Source: Streptomyces halobius
GTDB taxonomy: Bacteria > Actinomycetota > Actinomycetes > Streptomycetales > Streptomycetaceae
Assembly (NCBI RefSeq): GCF_023277745.1
Contig: NZ_CP086322.1
Coordinates: 5,890,001-5,954,000, forward strand
Length of the DNA: 64,000 nt
Direction: 5' to 3'
Positions within the stretch are counted from its first letter, which is position 1. The number at the start of each line of letters is the position of its first letter. The notes under the pieces were generated by a model that saw only the letters and a program-made list of their open reading frames with translations, had not been told where the DNA came from and did not search any database. Positions 27,605-36,480 of the stretch are shown piece after piece. The translations under genes and the position numbers were made by a program.

Positions 27605-28418
27605 TTTCTCTGCCATCGGTGTCGGCGTCAGTCATGCCGACGCCCCCGTCGGGTACAGCGGTGCCGCTCCGGCTCCTGCTCCGCAGCAGTACGCTCCGCC
27701 GGCTCCCCCTCCGCAGTACGCTCCGCCGGCTCCCCCTCCGCAGTACGCTCCGCCGGCTCCCCCTCCGCAGTACGCTCCGCCGGCTCCGGCTCCTGCTCCC
27801 CGGCAGTACGCCCCGCGGCAGTACGCCCCGCGGCAGTACGCTCCGCAGCAGTACGCTCCGCCGGCTCCCGCACCGGCCCCCGTTCAGCGGCGGCAGCCTG
27901 CTCCACGGCCGCCTGCTCCGCGGCAGTACGCCCCGCCGGCTCCCGCACCGGCCCCCGTTCAGCAGCGGCGGCCGGCCCCGCGGCCGCCTGCTCCGGCCCC
28001 CGCTCCGCGGCAGTACGCTGCACCGGCTCCTGTTCAGCACTCCGCTCCGCACCGGCCCACCCATCATCACGCCACCGCATCGGCCACTTCGCTCGGTGAG
28101 TCGCTGGCTACCGCCTCGCACCATGCTCCGCACCACCAGGCCCCGCAGCAGTCGGCGTCGCCGATCGTTCCGCAGGTGAAGCCGGAGTCCAACCCGCAGG
28201 TCGCCCCGCAGGTTCGCCCGCAGGTCGATGTCCCGGAGGTCTTCCGTCCGCGCAACCTCCCGAACGCCGCCCCGCAGGTGAACCCGCAGATCAACCCGCA
28301 GGTCAACCCGCTGGTCAGGCCGCTGCTGTCGCCGGGCATCCCGCAGGTCAACCCGATGGGGCTCGGGCGGCTCGCGGCGCCTCCGGTGGGGGATGTCGAG
28401 CTTCCCCGGCTTGCCTGA
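27558..28418 (+). CDS. Exported Pro/Gln/Tyr-repeat protein
   Basis: A 286-residue protein. The signal peptide MRKLHQAMLVVAAAGGF ... SHA is followed by about 120 residues of PPAPPPQYA and PRQYA repeats, encoded in part by 27-base DNA repeats near 27687-27790. A His/Ala part and PQVNPQINPQVNP repeats lead to LGRLAAPPVGDVELPRLA. It lacks both the A and B Cys modules but shares leader, signal peptide and NPQ repeats with the family A gene at 24654. It could be an extended wall-spanning or fibrous protein. Confidence 0.83.
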   Translation: MRKLHQAMLVVAAAGGFSAIGVGVSHADAPVGYSGAAPAPAPQQYAPPAPPPQYAPPAPPPQYAPPAPPPQYAPPAPAPAPRQYAPRQYAPRQYAPQQYAPPAPAPAPVQRRQPAPRPPAPRQYAPPAPAPAPVQQRRPAPRPPAPAPAPRQYAAPAPVQHSAPHRPTHHHATASATSLGESLATASHHAPHHQAPQQSASPIVPQVKPESNPQVAPQVRPQVDVPEVFRPRNLPNAAPQVNPQINPQVNPLVRPLLSPGIPQVNPMGLGRLAAPPVGDVELPRLA

Positions 28419-28573
28419 CCGTTCAAGGGCGGTTCGGAAGGGGCCCCGTCCCCGGAACTGATCGCTCGTCATCCCCGCGGCAGGGGGCGCCATCCGGCCC
28501 CGGCCGGGGGGTGTCCCGCTCGTTTCGGTCTGGTGACGCCGTGCGAGCGGTGCGGGGCATGTCCCGTCGACCT

Positions 28574-28635
28574 CCCGTCACTGTAAGAAGTCGATCTGCT
28601 GCAGATCGCACCCGCTCAATCTCAACGGAGAAGAA
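28574..28635 (+). promoter_or_regulatory. B-type leader with hairpin, copy 4
   Basis: CCCGTCACTGTAAGAAGT, then CGATCTG-CTG-CAGATCG at 28592-28608 (7 perfect pairs), then CACCCGCTCAATC and ACGGAGAAGAA before the ATG. The inner pairs differ from copy 1 but still match. Confidence 0.75.
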
Positions 28636-28914
28636 ATGCGCAAGCTTCAGAAGGCTGCCTTCGTGGGCGCCGTCCTCGGCAGCGTCGGCTCCCTCGGCGC
28701 CGGTACGGCTCTTGCCCACGGCGAGGCGGGTGCCCACGACACCGACATCGGTCAGAGCACCCACTGCAGGACGCACGACATGAACATCGACATCCTCGGG
28801 GCGGTCGGGGCGCTCAACGGCACGCTGGGCAACGCGGCCAACGGCGAGGGCTCCCCGGGTGCGCAGCCCGCCAACATGGGCTCCAAGATGAGCTGTGACA
28901 ACAACGCTCACTGA
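28636..28914 (+). CDS. Small exported protein, family B
   Basis: A 92-residue protein. The signal peptide MRKLQKAAFVGAVLGSVGSL ... ALA is followed by a short Asp/His spacer and the core HCRTHDMNIDILGAVG, TLGNAANGEGSPG, ANMGSKMSCDNN. It is the most divergent core of the set (Arg-Thr for Arg-Ser, Ser before the second Cys), but both Cys are kept. Confidence 0.87.
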   Translation: MRKLQKAAFVGAVLGSVGSLGAGTALAHGEAGAHDTDIGQSTHCRTHDMNIDILGAVGALNGTLGNAANGEGSPGAQPANMGSKMSCDNNAH

Positions 28915-28930
28915 GCGCTGGTAGGCGGAA

Positions 28931-28970
28931 GGCCCGGTGACGAGCCTCAGGTTCGGCGCCGGGCCGTTTT
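28931..28970 (+). terminator. Terminator at the right edge of the island
   Basis: GGCCCGG and CCGGGCC close a stem followed by GTTTTGTT, 14 bases past the family B stop and before the convergent glycosyltransferase gene. Confidence 0.8.
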
Positions 28971-29063
28971 GTTGACTCTCCCTCAGTTCCGCATGGGCAG
29001 GGCCGCCGGTGGATGCCGGCGGCCCCTACGCATGGTGCCCGTTGTCGGTCAGCGTTCCATCGG

Positions 29064-30233
29064 TCAGCGTTCCATGAGGGCGAACAGGCCCTCCCAGCGG
29101 GCGACGATCTCCTCGGTGGAGAACCGCTGGATGTTCTCGCGAGCGGCCTCGCCCATCGTGTCCCGAAGGTCCTTGTCGGAGATCAGGGTTTCCAGGTGCC
29201 GGGCGAACTCGGTGGTGTTGCCCGGGGGCGCCAGAAGGCCGTCCACGCCGTCCGTGATGATCTCGCGGACGCCCGGCGCCACATCGAAGGCCACGCAGGG
29301 AACGGCAGTCGCCATCGCCTCCATAGGGGCCAGCGGGAAACCTTCGCCGCGTGAACTCAGCGCGAAGACCGAGCCGTCCCGCAGTGCGCCGGTCACATCG
29401 CCGGTGCGCCCCATCCACTCGACGCTCGTGGCGACCCCCAGCTCGGCGGCCTGCTTGCGCAGCGCCTCCGCTTCCTCGCCGGAGCCGTAGATCCGCAGCG
29501 TCCAGTCCGGGTGCCGCGGCGCGACCTGCGCCCAGGACTCCAGGAGCAGGTCCACGCCCTTCTCCTCGTGCAGCCGGCCGATGCTGACCACGCACTGGCG
29601 GGACCGGTCGGAGGGCACGTCGGGGAAGAACGGCAGCGGGTTCGGCATGAAACCGACGTTGTCGAGCCGTTGGCGGATCCATTGGTCGGCGTCCTCACGG
29701 GTGAGCGGCAGCATCCGGTCGACGTCCGCGTAGAACCGCTTCACCCGCTGGAAGCGGGACGACTTGCGGCAGGTCGCGAAGGACTCATGGCTCATGCCGA
29801 CGACCTTCAGCCCGGCGGTGTCGGCCAGCGCGACCCACTCCATGGCCCACACCTGGGTGACGATCACCACCCCGCCCGGACGGGCCGCCCGGAACAGCGT
29901 GCTCATCTTGGCGGCCTGTTCGCGCATCCCGGCCTCACGGGCGGTGCGGCGGCGCTGCTCGACGATGTTGAGCCGGTCCTTGAGGCCGCGCACGGGGCTG
30001 ACGTTCGGCGGATGTTCGTCGTAGAGGGTGGTGGTCTTGTAGGGCAGGTTTTCGGCCAGCTCGTGGACCCGGCCTTCGGGAGGCGGGACCACGCCGATGA
30101 CATGCACCCGGTGGCCGCGCTCGCAGAACAGGCGGGCCATCTGGTGCGACCAACTGGTGATGCCCCCCAGCTCGTTGACGCTGTTGGAGACGAAGAAGAT
30201 GTCCCGCGGCTGGGCGGCGTTCGGCTTGCTCAT
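29064..30233 (-). CDS. GT4-family glycosyltransferase
   Basis: A 389-residue GT-B retaining glycosyltransferase. The N-terminal VNELGGITSWSHQMARLF acceptor loop and the donor-binding C-terminal half (SIGRLHEEKGVDLLLESWAQ, SSRGEGFPLAPMEAMA with the E-x7-E pattern, VDGLLAPPGN) are clear. It probably adds a sugar during wall glycopolymer or capsule synthesis with the bifunctional enzyme upstream. The start ATG at 30233 overlaps that gene's stop (ATGA), so the two are coupled. Confidence 0.9.
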   Translation of the reverse strand: MSKPNAAQPRDIFFVSNSVNELGGITSWSHQMARLFCERGHRVHVIGVVPPPEGRVHELAENLPYKTTTLYDEHPPNVSPVRGLKDRLNIVEQRRRTAREAGMREQAAKMSTLFRAARPGGVVIVTQVWAMEWVALADTAGLKVVGMSHESFATCRKSSRFQRVKRFYADVDRMLPLTREDADQWIRQRLDNVGFMPNPLPFFPDVPSDRSRQCVVSIGRLHEEKGVDLLLESWAQVAPRHPDWTLRIYGSGEEAEALRKQAAELGVATSVEWMGRTGDVTGALRDGSVFALSSRGEGFPLAPMEAMATAVPCVAFDVAPGVREIITDGVDGLLAPPGNTTEFARHLETLISDKDLRDTMGEAARENIQRFSTEEIVARWEGLFALMER

Positions 30234-33088
30234 CAACGGCTCCACTGTGCGAAGAACTGATCGACGATGCTCTGTGCGGCGTCGCCCCGGTCGTATTCTC
30301 CGAACTTGGCGACGAATTCCTTGCGGGCCGTCGCGTATTCCAGGGCCTGGGTTTCGAAGGACTTGATGGTCTCGTGGAATTCCTCTTCGGTACGGACCAC
30401 CGGGCCGGGCGCGTCTTCCAGCAGGTCGAAGTAGGTGCCCCGGCCCTCGTGGACGTATGCGTCGTAGTCGTAGGTGAAGAACACCAACGGCCGGTCGAGC
30501 AGGGCGTAGTCGAACATCACGGAGGAGTAGTCCGTGATGAGGCCGTCGGCCAGCTCCAGCACGGGTGTGATGTCGTGGTGGGCCGATACGTCGATCACCC
30601 GGCCCTGTACGGTCGGCGGCAGCACCACGTGATTGAGGTAGTGCGACCGTACGAGCAGGACATAGCGGTCACCGAACTGGTCGGCGAAGCGCTCCACGTC
30701 GAAAGGCAGCTCGAAGCGGCCGTGCCGGCCGCCCACCTTGCGGAATGTCGGCGCGTACAGCAGCACGGTCTTGTCGTCGGGAATTCCCAGCTCCGCGGCG
30801 AGCGGCCCGCGTTCCCTGCGGCCCCGCTCCGCTTCCCGCCGGCGGCATTGGACCAGTGCGTCATTGCGCGGGTAGCCCACCCGCAGCAGGGTCTTCTCCT
30901 TGAGCCGGAATGCCTTGGCCAGAGTGTGCACATCGTGCTCGGAGCGGACCAGGAAACGGTCGAAGCGGTCGAGGGAACGCTGCTGCGCCGACTGCTCCTG
31001 CCGGGTGGTGGCCTTGAGCGAGGGCTGGTCGAAGCCCATCTTCTTGAGGGCCGAACCGTGCCACGTCTGGATGTAGGTGGTCTCCGGACGCTTGGTCAGC
31101 TTGAGCGGATAACTCTGGTTGTCCACCCAGAACTCGGCCTGCGCGAGGGCCTTGAGATACGGCATGGACCACCGCCGCACGAGGGTGACGCCCTTCGGGA
31201 AGTCCTTCGGAGAGCCGCTGTAGGACCAGATCGCCTCGAAGTCCAGGCCCTGTCGGCGCATTTCCTCGTAGATGGCGCGCGGGCTGTCGCTGAACTGCTT
31301 GCCCAGATGGCTTTCGAAGACGACCGTGCGCTTCTTGATGGGCAGCCGGCTGAACACCTCGTGATACACGCGGAGTTTGTTGTCCCCGGAGGCCAGGGTC
31401 TTCCGCAGTGTCCTCGCTTTGCGATAGCCCGCCTTGGCGAGCGTCCCCGGCTTTCCCCGTACACCGCGGGCGATCAGTTCCTGGACGCGCTCGCTGCCGC
31501 GGCCCTCGCTCACCAGGCGGAAGGCGAGGTGGCCCCTGACGGAGATATGCGGCTCGATGTGATCGGCGACCATGCGGGTCAGCCGCGGCCGGACCGGCAG
31601 CGGCCCCCCGGTCAGCTCGGTGTCGGCGACGGTGAGCCGGGTCGTGGTGCGCGCCCCGTCGACGTCCAGGGCCAGGCGGACGTCCCAGATGGTGTCGACG
31701 ATGCCCAGGGGGCGCAGCCGTGCGGTGAGGTCCGCCGTGGTCTCCCAGTGGATGGTGTCGCCTTCGTGGCGCAGTACGCGGACCGGGAAGGTGAAGGATT
31801 GCAGGCTGCGCCGGCGGGCGCTGAATTCCAGAGTGCCGGTCAGTTCCGCGTCCGCGGGGATGACGCCGAGCGGATTGGTGATCCGGCCGGCCAGCGACGC
31901 CGTCCCGCCGACCTCGGAGAAGGCGGTGAGCTGGTTGCGCAGGAACAGCTTGTTCACCGGCTTCTCGTGGTAGCCGCTGTCGGTGACGTCGAGGACGCGG
32001 CGTCCGAACACGTCGTCGAAATGGCCGTCGCACCAGTAGATCCGGCCGTCGTGCTCGGCGAGCGGCGACGAGACCTTGTCGCGGTTGGTGAGCGTGTCCA
32101 CCGCCGGGATCAGATTCTCCCAGTCACCCTGTTGCAGCAGATACGCACAGATGGCCTGAATGGGCTGGACGCGTTCATACGCCTCGGGGTCGATGCTGCC
32201 GAGGTATTCCCGGGAGAGCTCGGCGAACTCCCGGCGGTACGACTCGCTGCGGAAGGGCAGATCCCGCAGATGCAGTACCAGGTCGTGCTTGAGGAACTTG
32301 ACGTCCTTCGCGAGCTTCATCTCGGTCAGCCCGCGCTCGGCCAGCAGCGCGTCGATACGCCGGTGGATCTCCAGCCGGTGGGCGTAGTTGGTCATCTCGT
32401 GCCGCCGGTTCGTCACCGACTTCACGGCGGCCTTCTCGTAGACGTGCCAGAAGTAGACCTGATTGGGGATCAGGGTGATCCGCTTCGCCGCGAGATAGGC
32501 ATCGGCAATAAACATCAGGTCTTCGTAGAACATCCCCTTGGGGAACCGGAGATTGTTCTCGATCAGGAAATCACGGCGATAGCACTTGTTGGTGGACAAG
32601 GTGTCCCATACGAACAGGTCCGGCAATTCCGTGACGGACTCCAGCGTACGGGTCGCGGAATAAAGCCACGCATACCACTCGTCGCGCTTCTGGTTCCGGG
32701 TGTCCTTGTGCAGCCGCACACACAGACCGGAAACAATGTCCGAGCCGGTTTCCTCGGCCGCCTCCAGCAGATTCCGGCACGCATTGTGTTCCAGGACGTC
32801 ATCGCTGTCCAGGAACATGACGTACTGGCCTGTCGTGTGCTGGATGCCGACGTTGCGGGGCTCGCCTCCCGCGCCGCTGTTCTCCGGCAACTGGAAGGCC
32901 CTTACCCGCCCTGAATGAGCGGCGGCGAGGTGCTGCGCCACTTCGAAGGAACGGTCGGTGCTGCAATCGTCGACGATCACCACTTCGACGTCCCGGAGCG
33001 TTTGATCCAGTACGGACTGGACAGCGGTCGGCAACCGGTCGGCGTCGTTGTAGACGATGACGACTACTGAGACGTCAGGCACAGGCAC
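30233..33088 (-). CDS. Bifunctional GT2 glycosyltransferase / CDP-glycerol-type phosphotransferase
   Basis: A 951-residue protein. The N-terminal third is a GT2 GT-A domain (SVVVIVYNDADRL, VVIVDDCSTD, FLDSDD metal site, EDLMF). After a middle region, the C-terminal third is a TagF/TagB-like CDP-glycerol glycerophosphotransferase domain (TYIQTWHGSALKKMG, LLYAPTFR, RSHY, LITDYSSVMFDYALLDRPLVFF). The family links polyol-phosphate units into teichoic-acid-like wall polymers at the inner membrane face. The start has no close alternative. It heads the two-gene operon. Confidence 0.93.
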   Translation of the reverse strand: MPVPDVSVVVIVYNDADRLPTAVQSVLDQTLRDVEVVIVDDCSTDRSFEVAQHLAAAHSGRVRAFQLPENSGAGGEPRNVGIQHTTGQYVMFLDSDDVLEHNACRNLLEAAEETGSDIVSGLCVRLHKDTRNQKRDEWYAWLYSATRTLESVTELPDLFVWDTLSTNKCYRRDFLIENNLRFPKGMFYEDLMFIADAYLAAKRITLIPNQVYFWHVYEKAAVKSVTNRRHEMTNYAHRLEIHRRIDALLAERGLTEMKLAKDVKFLKHDLVLHLRDLPFRSESYRREFAELSREYLGSIDPEAYERVQPIQAICAYLLQQGDWENLIPAVDTLTNRDKVSSPLAEHDGRIYWCDGHFDDVFGRRVLDVTDSGYHEKPVNKLFLRNQLTAFSEVGGTASLAGRITNPLGVIPADAELTGTLEFSARRRSLQSFTFPVRVLRHEGDTIHWETTADLTARLRPLGIVDTIWDVRLALDVDGARTTTRLTVADTELTGGPLPVRPRLTRMVADHIEPHISVRGHLAFRLVSEGRGSERVQELIARGVRGKPGTLAKAGYRKARTLRKTLASGDNKLRVYHEVFSRLPIKKRTVVFESHLGKQFSDSPRAIYEEMRRQGLDFEAIWSYSGSPKDFPKGVTLVRRWSMPYLKALAQAEFWVDNQSYPLKLTKRPETTYIQTWHGSALKKMGFDQPSLKATTRQEQSAQQRSLDRFDRFLVRSEHDVHTLAKAFRLKEKTLLRVGYPRNDALVQCRRREAERGRRERGPLAAELGIPDDKTVLLYAPTFRKVGGRHGRFELPFDVERFADQFGDRYVLLVRSHYLNHVVLPPTVQGRVIDVSAHHDITPVLELADGLITDYSSVMFDYALLDRPLVFFTYDYDAYVHEGRGTYFDLLEDAPGPVVRTEEEFHETIKSFETQALEYATARKEFVAKFGEYDRGDAAQSIVDQFFAQWSR

Positions 33089-33553
33089 CTCTACCCTCTT
33101 ATCGCTGCTGTTTGCCGCCAGAATAGACCCATCTGCACCCCCGGTCGTCGGCTTTCCGTGCCCCGACCATTACGGGTGGTGACCGGCATGCGCGGTACGA
33201 ATCGGTGCCCGGCCGACCGGATCATGACGTCGGGTCATCGGCGCGACATCGCCGCGGATCCACAGGGCAGGGCAGGTTCCGGCTACCTGACAAGACGCTG
33301 CCTTCCGCGTTCCGGTTGCCTGCCGGGCGCCCTACTGGTTGCCTGCCCGGCGCCCTACTATGGGCCCCTTATCCGATTCGATATGCGGAATAAGGCGTTC
33401 GGGCACCTCCGGGGCCTCCCGTACGTCCTCCTCCTGGCGGAGGCATCGGACGGCGTTCTGGGGGAAGATCCTGCTCAGGAACTAGGGACGTGCCTTTGCC
33501 AAGCCATTACGCTTATGCGTCAAGGCCGCGCTGGGCGGCCATGGAGGAGTGAG
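33089..33553. other. Divergent gap with a 23-bp tandem repeat
   Basis: It separates the glycosyltransferase operon (-) from the Bax-inhibitor gene (+) and should hold both promoters. A 23-base unit (GGTTGCCTGCCGGGCGCCCT plus ACT) is repeated directly at 33314-33336 and 33337-33359. No gene is supported. Confidence 0.55.
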
Positions 33554-34444
33554 ATGAGGAGCAGTAACCCGGTCTTCTCGCGGCGGCAGTTCAGCCGCGG
33601 CACCGGCTACGCGGGCTTCAACGCAGCGCCGCAGGCCGGGGCCCCCGCCGCGAACCCCTACGCCGGAGCGAACCCGTACGCGCAGGGCGGCAACCCCTAC
33701 GCGCCGCAGGACGCCACCAACCCGTACGCCCAGGGCCAACAGGGCCTCACCCAGGCACCGCCGCAGCACACGCCGCAGACCCGCCCGATGACGATGGACG
33801 ATGTCGTCGCGCGCACCGGCATGACGCTCGGCACGGTGATCGCGGGTGCGACCGTCGGCTGGCTCTTCCTGACCGAGAGCCTCGGCTTCGCGATCGGCGC
33901 CGGTCTCGTCGCGATGGTGCTGGCGTTCGTCCAGTCCTTCAAGCGCAAGCCCTCGCCCGCGCTGATCCTGTCGTACGCGGCGCTGGAGGGCCTGTTCCTC
34001 GGTGCGCTCAGCGGCTTCATCAACGACCTGCCCAAGCTGGACGGCGCCCCGATGCAGGCGGTGCTGGGCACGATGGCGGTGTTCGTCGCCATGCTGGTCG
34101 CCTACAAGACCCGGATCATCCGGGTCACGGCCCGTTTCACCCGCTTTGTGATGATCGCGGCCCTGGGCTTTGTCCTGCTGTCGATGGTCAACCTGCTGTT
34201 CATGGTCTTCGCCGGGGGTGAGGGTCTCGGCTTCCGCAGTGGCCCCCTGGGCATCATCTTCGGCGTCGTGGGCGTGGTCCTCGGCGCGCTGTTCCTGGCC
34301 CTGGACTTCAAGCAGGTCGAGGACGGCATCGCCTACGGCGCTCCGCGCGAGGAGTCCTGGCTGGCGGCGTTCGGCCTGACGCTGACGCTGGTGTGGATCT
34401 ACATGGAGATGCTGCGCCTGATCTCGATCCTGCGCGGCGACTGA
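33554..34444 (+). CDS. Bax inhibitor-1/YccA-like membrane protein
   Basis: A 296-residue protein. About 85 residues of Asn-Pro-Tyr-Ala-rich cytoplasmic sequence (NPYAGANPYAQGGNPYA) precede seven membrane spans. The family marker block is the end of the last spans (ALDFKQVEDGIAYGAPREESW). Bacterial members are proposed to leak or sense calcium and protons, and the role in Streptomyces is unknown. ATG at 33554 follows GGAGGAGTGAG. Confidence 0.92.
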   Translation: MRSSNPVFSRRQFSRGTGYAGFNAAPQAGAPAANPYAGANPYAQGGNPYAPQDATNPYAQGQQGLTQAPPQHTPQTRPMTMDDVVARTGMTLGTVIAGATVGWLFLTESLGFAIGAGLVAMVLAFVQSFKRKPSPALILSYAALEGLFLGALSGFINDLPKLDGAPMQAVLGTMAVFVAMLVAYKTRIIRVTARFTRFVMIAALGFVLLSMVNLLFMVFAGGEGLGFRSGPLGIIFGVVGVVLGALFLALDFKQVEDGIAYGAPREESWLAAFGLTLTLVWIYMEMLRLISILRGD

Positions 34445-34484
34445 CGCCGGGCGCGGTGCCGGGGCCCCGGCACCGCGGCGCGTA

Positions 34485-34520
34485 CGAAGGGCCCGTGGGC
34501 AGCTGCCCACGGGCCCTTCG
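34485..34520. terminator. 36-base palindrome between convergent genes
   Basis: CGAAGGGCCCGTGGGCA pairs perfectly with its complement around GC. A second stem (GGTGCCGGGG/CCCCGGCACC) lies just upstream at about 34455-34474. It separates the Bax-inhibitor and DUF4287 genes. Confidence 0.85.
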
Positions 34521-34564
34521 GCGTTGAGGTGCACTACGGCGCCGGATGAAGCTGGCATCCGGTA

Positions 34565-34792
34565 TCAGCGCTTGCGGGCGGCGCGCCTGAGGTCGTATTC
34601 ATGGACAATCGCCTTGGCGTGTCCGTAGGCGAGGTCGTGCTCGCCACGGAGCCAGCTGACCTTTTCGTCGAAACGGAAGAGGGACGGTCCTTCTTCAACG
34701 GTGCGGAGCCATTCGGAGATATCCCGGCCGGTGCAGTGAGGGATGCGCGCGAGCATGTTCCGGTGGGTCTCTTCAGAAAAGAGTTGAGACAT
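34565..34792 (-). CDS. DUF4287 domain protein
   Basis: A 75-residue protein with the DUF4287 pattern: HRNMLARIPHCTGRDISEWL, then FRFDEKVSWLRGEHDLAYGHAKAIVHEYD, ending in a basic tail. The fold is thought to be a small helical module, and the function is unknown. ATG at 34792 is preceded by GCGCC only, a weak ribosome site. A longer start is less likely because the extra residues are not family-like. Confidence 0.85.
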   Translation of the reverse strand: MSQLFSEETHRNMLARIPHCTGRDISEWLRTVEEGPSLFRFDEKVSWLRGEHDLAYGHAKAIVHEYDLRRAARKR

Positions 34793-34890
34793 CGGCGCCT
34801 CCGGACGCGGTCGATGCTGGTTCTTCAGCACACCGTGCCTGAGCGTTGGGCCGTTGGCAACCACCCGGGAGTGGCGCTTAGGCTCATGAC

Positions 34891-35235
34891 GTGCTTGACG
34901 TGACCCCTTTGCAGAGCGCCGTGGACGCCTTCGCCGACCGCCTCAGGTCGCTTCCGCGGAGCACCCTCGCCCGCGGCGCGGCCGCCGAAGGGCTCGCGCT
35001 GGCCCGGGAATTGGCGCTGCGAGCGCAACGGATCGAGCGCCCCGGGGAGGAGCCGTACGACCTGCCGGACGCCGGGATGTTCGCGGTCGGCGACCAGCTG
35101 GCGGTGGCCGGCCACGATCTTGTCGAGGCGCTGCGGCGGGCGGCGGCAGCTCCGGCGGATGACGTGAAAGTGGCCCCCGCCGAGGATCTGGCGGAGGCCG
35201 TACGGCTGGTCCGGGACGCGGCGGGCCGCTGCTAG
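34891..35235 (+). CDS. Hypothetical helical protein, probably leaderless
   Basis: A 114-residue, Ala/Arg/Glu-rich all-helical protein. No ribosome site precedes the GTG at 34891, but TTAGGCT lies 11-17 bases upstream and looks like a -10 element, so the mRNA is probably leaderless, as is common in Streptomyces. No recognised domain. Confidence 0.75.
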   Translation: MLDVTPLQSAVDAFADRLRSLPRSTLARGAAAEGLALARELALRAQRIERPGEEPYDLPDAGMFAVGDQLAVAGHDLVEALRRAAAAPADDVKVAPAEDLAEAVRLVRDAAGRC

Positions 35236-35254
35236 CCGCCGTCCGTCAATGTCG

Positions 35255-36190
35255 TCAGAGCGAGGCGATCACGCGGTCGGCCAGGATGTAGACGCTCTCC
35301 TGGTGGCGCTCGCCCCAGGCGAAGGTCAGGGCGTACGCGCCGGAGATGCCGGAGCCGCCCAGCAGCACCGGGCGCCGGCCCGCTTGCAGCGCGTCGGCGA
35401 CGCTCTCCGCGGTCTCACGGTGCCCCGGGGTCAGGCAGAGCGTGGTGCCGTCGGTGAAGACATAGACGTCCAGGGTGCCCAGCGGGCCGGGGCGCACGTC
35501 CGCGAGCGGGGTGCCCAGCCGGGCCAGCTCCTCCAGGCGTGCGACGGTGCGCTCGTGATCGCCGATGACCGGGGTGGGGGAGAAGTCCGGGTGCGAGGGG
35601 TGGCGCCGGCGGGCGGCGGCCAGCTCGGCGGACTCGGTCTCCTCGGCGGGCTCGAACTCCGGCGAGTCCAGGACCTCCAGCGCTTCGAGCGCCTCCACGG
35701 ACTCCAGTGTGTCCATCGGCTCCGGGGCGTCCGGTCCCAGCAGCGGCTCCAGACCGGCCAGATCCGCCTGGCGGGGCACGAACGGCTGGCCGTCGAACCG
35801 GTCCAGGTCGAGCCGCTCGCGCTGGTCCGCGCGGGCGTCCAGCGGGCCCTCCTCGCCCAGGCCGGCCAGCCCGCCCAGCAGGGACGGGGCGTCGGCGGCG
35901 TCCCTGGCCTCCTGGGCGGCCCAGAACGCACGGGCCTCCGCCAGCTCCCGCTCCCGCTCCTCGGCCAGCGCGTCCGCGACGGCGGCACGTATGTCCGCCA
36001 GCGGGGTCTCCTCGGCCGGGGTCGTACGGGCGGCCGGGACGGTCGCGGCGGTCGCCGTACGGGCGGCGACGAGCTCGGCGTGCAGCTCGGTGATCTGGCG
36101 ACGCAGTCCCCGCACGGTGTGCAGCGCCGCGGCACCCAGCACCACGGCCACGGCCGCAGCTGTCGGCAGGACCAGGTTCGTGACGGTCAT
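35255..36190 (-). CDS. Membrane-anchored hypothetical protein with coiled coil
   Basis: A 311-residue protein. An N-terminal span (about 5-24) is followed by a short Leu/Glu helix, an Ala/Glu-rich coiled-coil region, and a long acidic linker (SVEALEALEVLDSPEFEPAE). The C-terminal folded domain (TLDVYVFTDGTTLCLTPG ... VIASL) looks alpha/beta. I do not recognise the family. The ATG at 36190 follows GGAGGGTGC. Confidence 0.75.
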   Translation of the reverse strand: MTVTNLVLPTAAAVAVVLGAAALHTVRGLRRQITELHAELVAARTATAATVPAARTTPAEETPLADIRAAVADALAEERERELAEARAFWAAQEARDAADAPSLLGGLAGLGEEGPLDARADQRERLDLDRFDGQPFVPRQADLAGLEPLLGPDAPEPMDTLESVEALEALEVLDSPEFEPAEETESAELAAARRRHPSHPDFSPTPVIGDHERTVARLEELARLGTPLADVRPGPLGTLDVYVFTDGTTLCLTPGHRETAESVADALQAGRRPVLLGGSGISGAYALTFAWGERHQESVYILADRVIASL

Positions 36191-36435
36191 GCACCCTCCG
36201 CACTTCGCTCGGCGGCCCCGTATTCCCGGGGCGCGCGCCTGTTCATGGACTTCCCTCGGCCTCCGGCCGGCGGGACGCCCTTGATGCGCTCGCTCATCGG
36301 CGTGCTCCGATAACAGAACGTCCCCCGACTTCCTACCTCAGCCTGCCGGGGGTCGGCGACCGTTCCCAGGGTGCTATGCCCCGGAATGTGCGGTCTCTTG
36401 GGCCCGATACGTTCCGGTGCACCCCCGCTGACCTG
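36191..36435. other. Gap upstream of the membrane-anchored protein gene
   Basis: No gene supported. It presumably contains the promoter of the gene starting at 36190. Confidence 0.45.
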
Positions 36436-36480
36436 CAAAAAAGCTTCTCCCCCAGGGCGTTGGTCACAATCCTGGGGGAG
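36436..36480 (-). terminator. Terminator of the thiolase gene
   Basis: CTCCCCCAGG at 36447-36456 pairs with CCTGGGGGAG at 36471-36480. Read on the minus strand the stem is followed by AAGCTTTTTTGC, a good T run. It lies about 165 bases past the thiolase stop, and the stretch between is empty. Confidence 0.75.

Noticed and set aside
19054..28914. Families A, B and C as rodlins or short chaplins
   Set aside because: The Cys-Gly-Asn-Ser/Thr motif and spacing of chaplins and the rodlin sequence pattern are absent. Similarity is limited to size, signal peptide and hydrophobicity.
30374..32914. An 846-codon plus-strand frame
   Set aside because: It runs opposite the bifunctional glycosyltransferase gene and encodes no recognisable domain.
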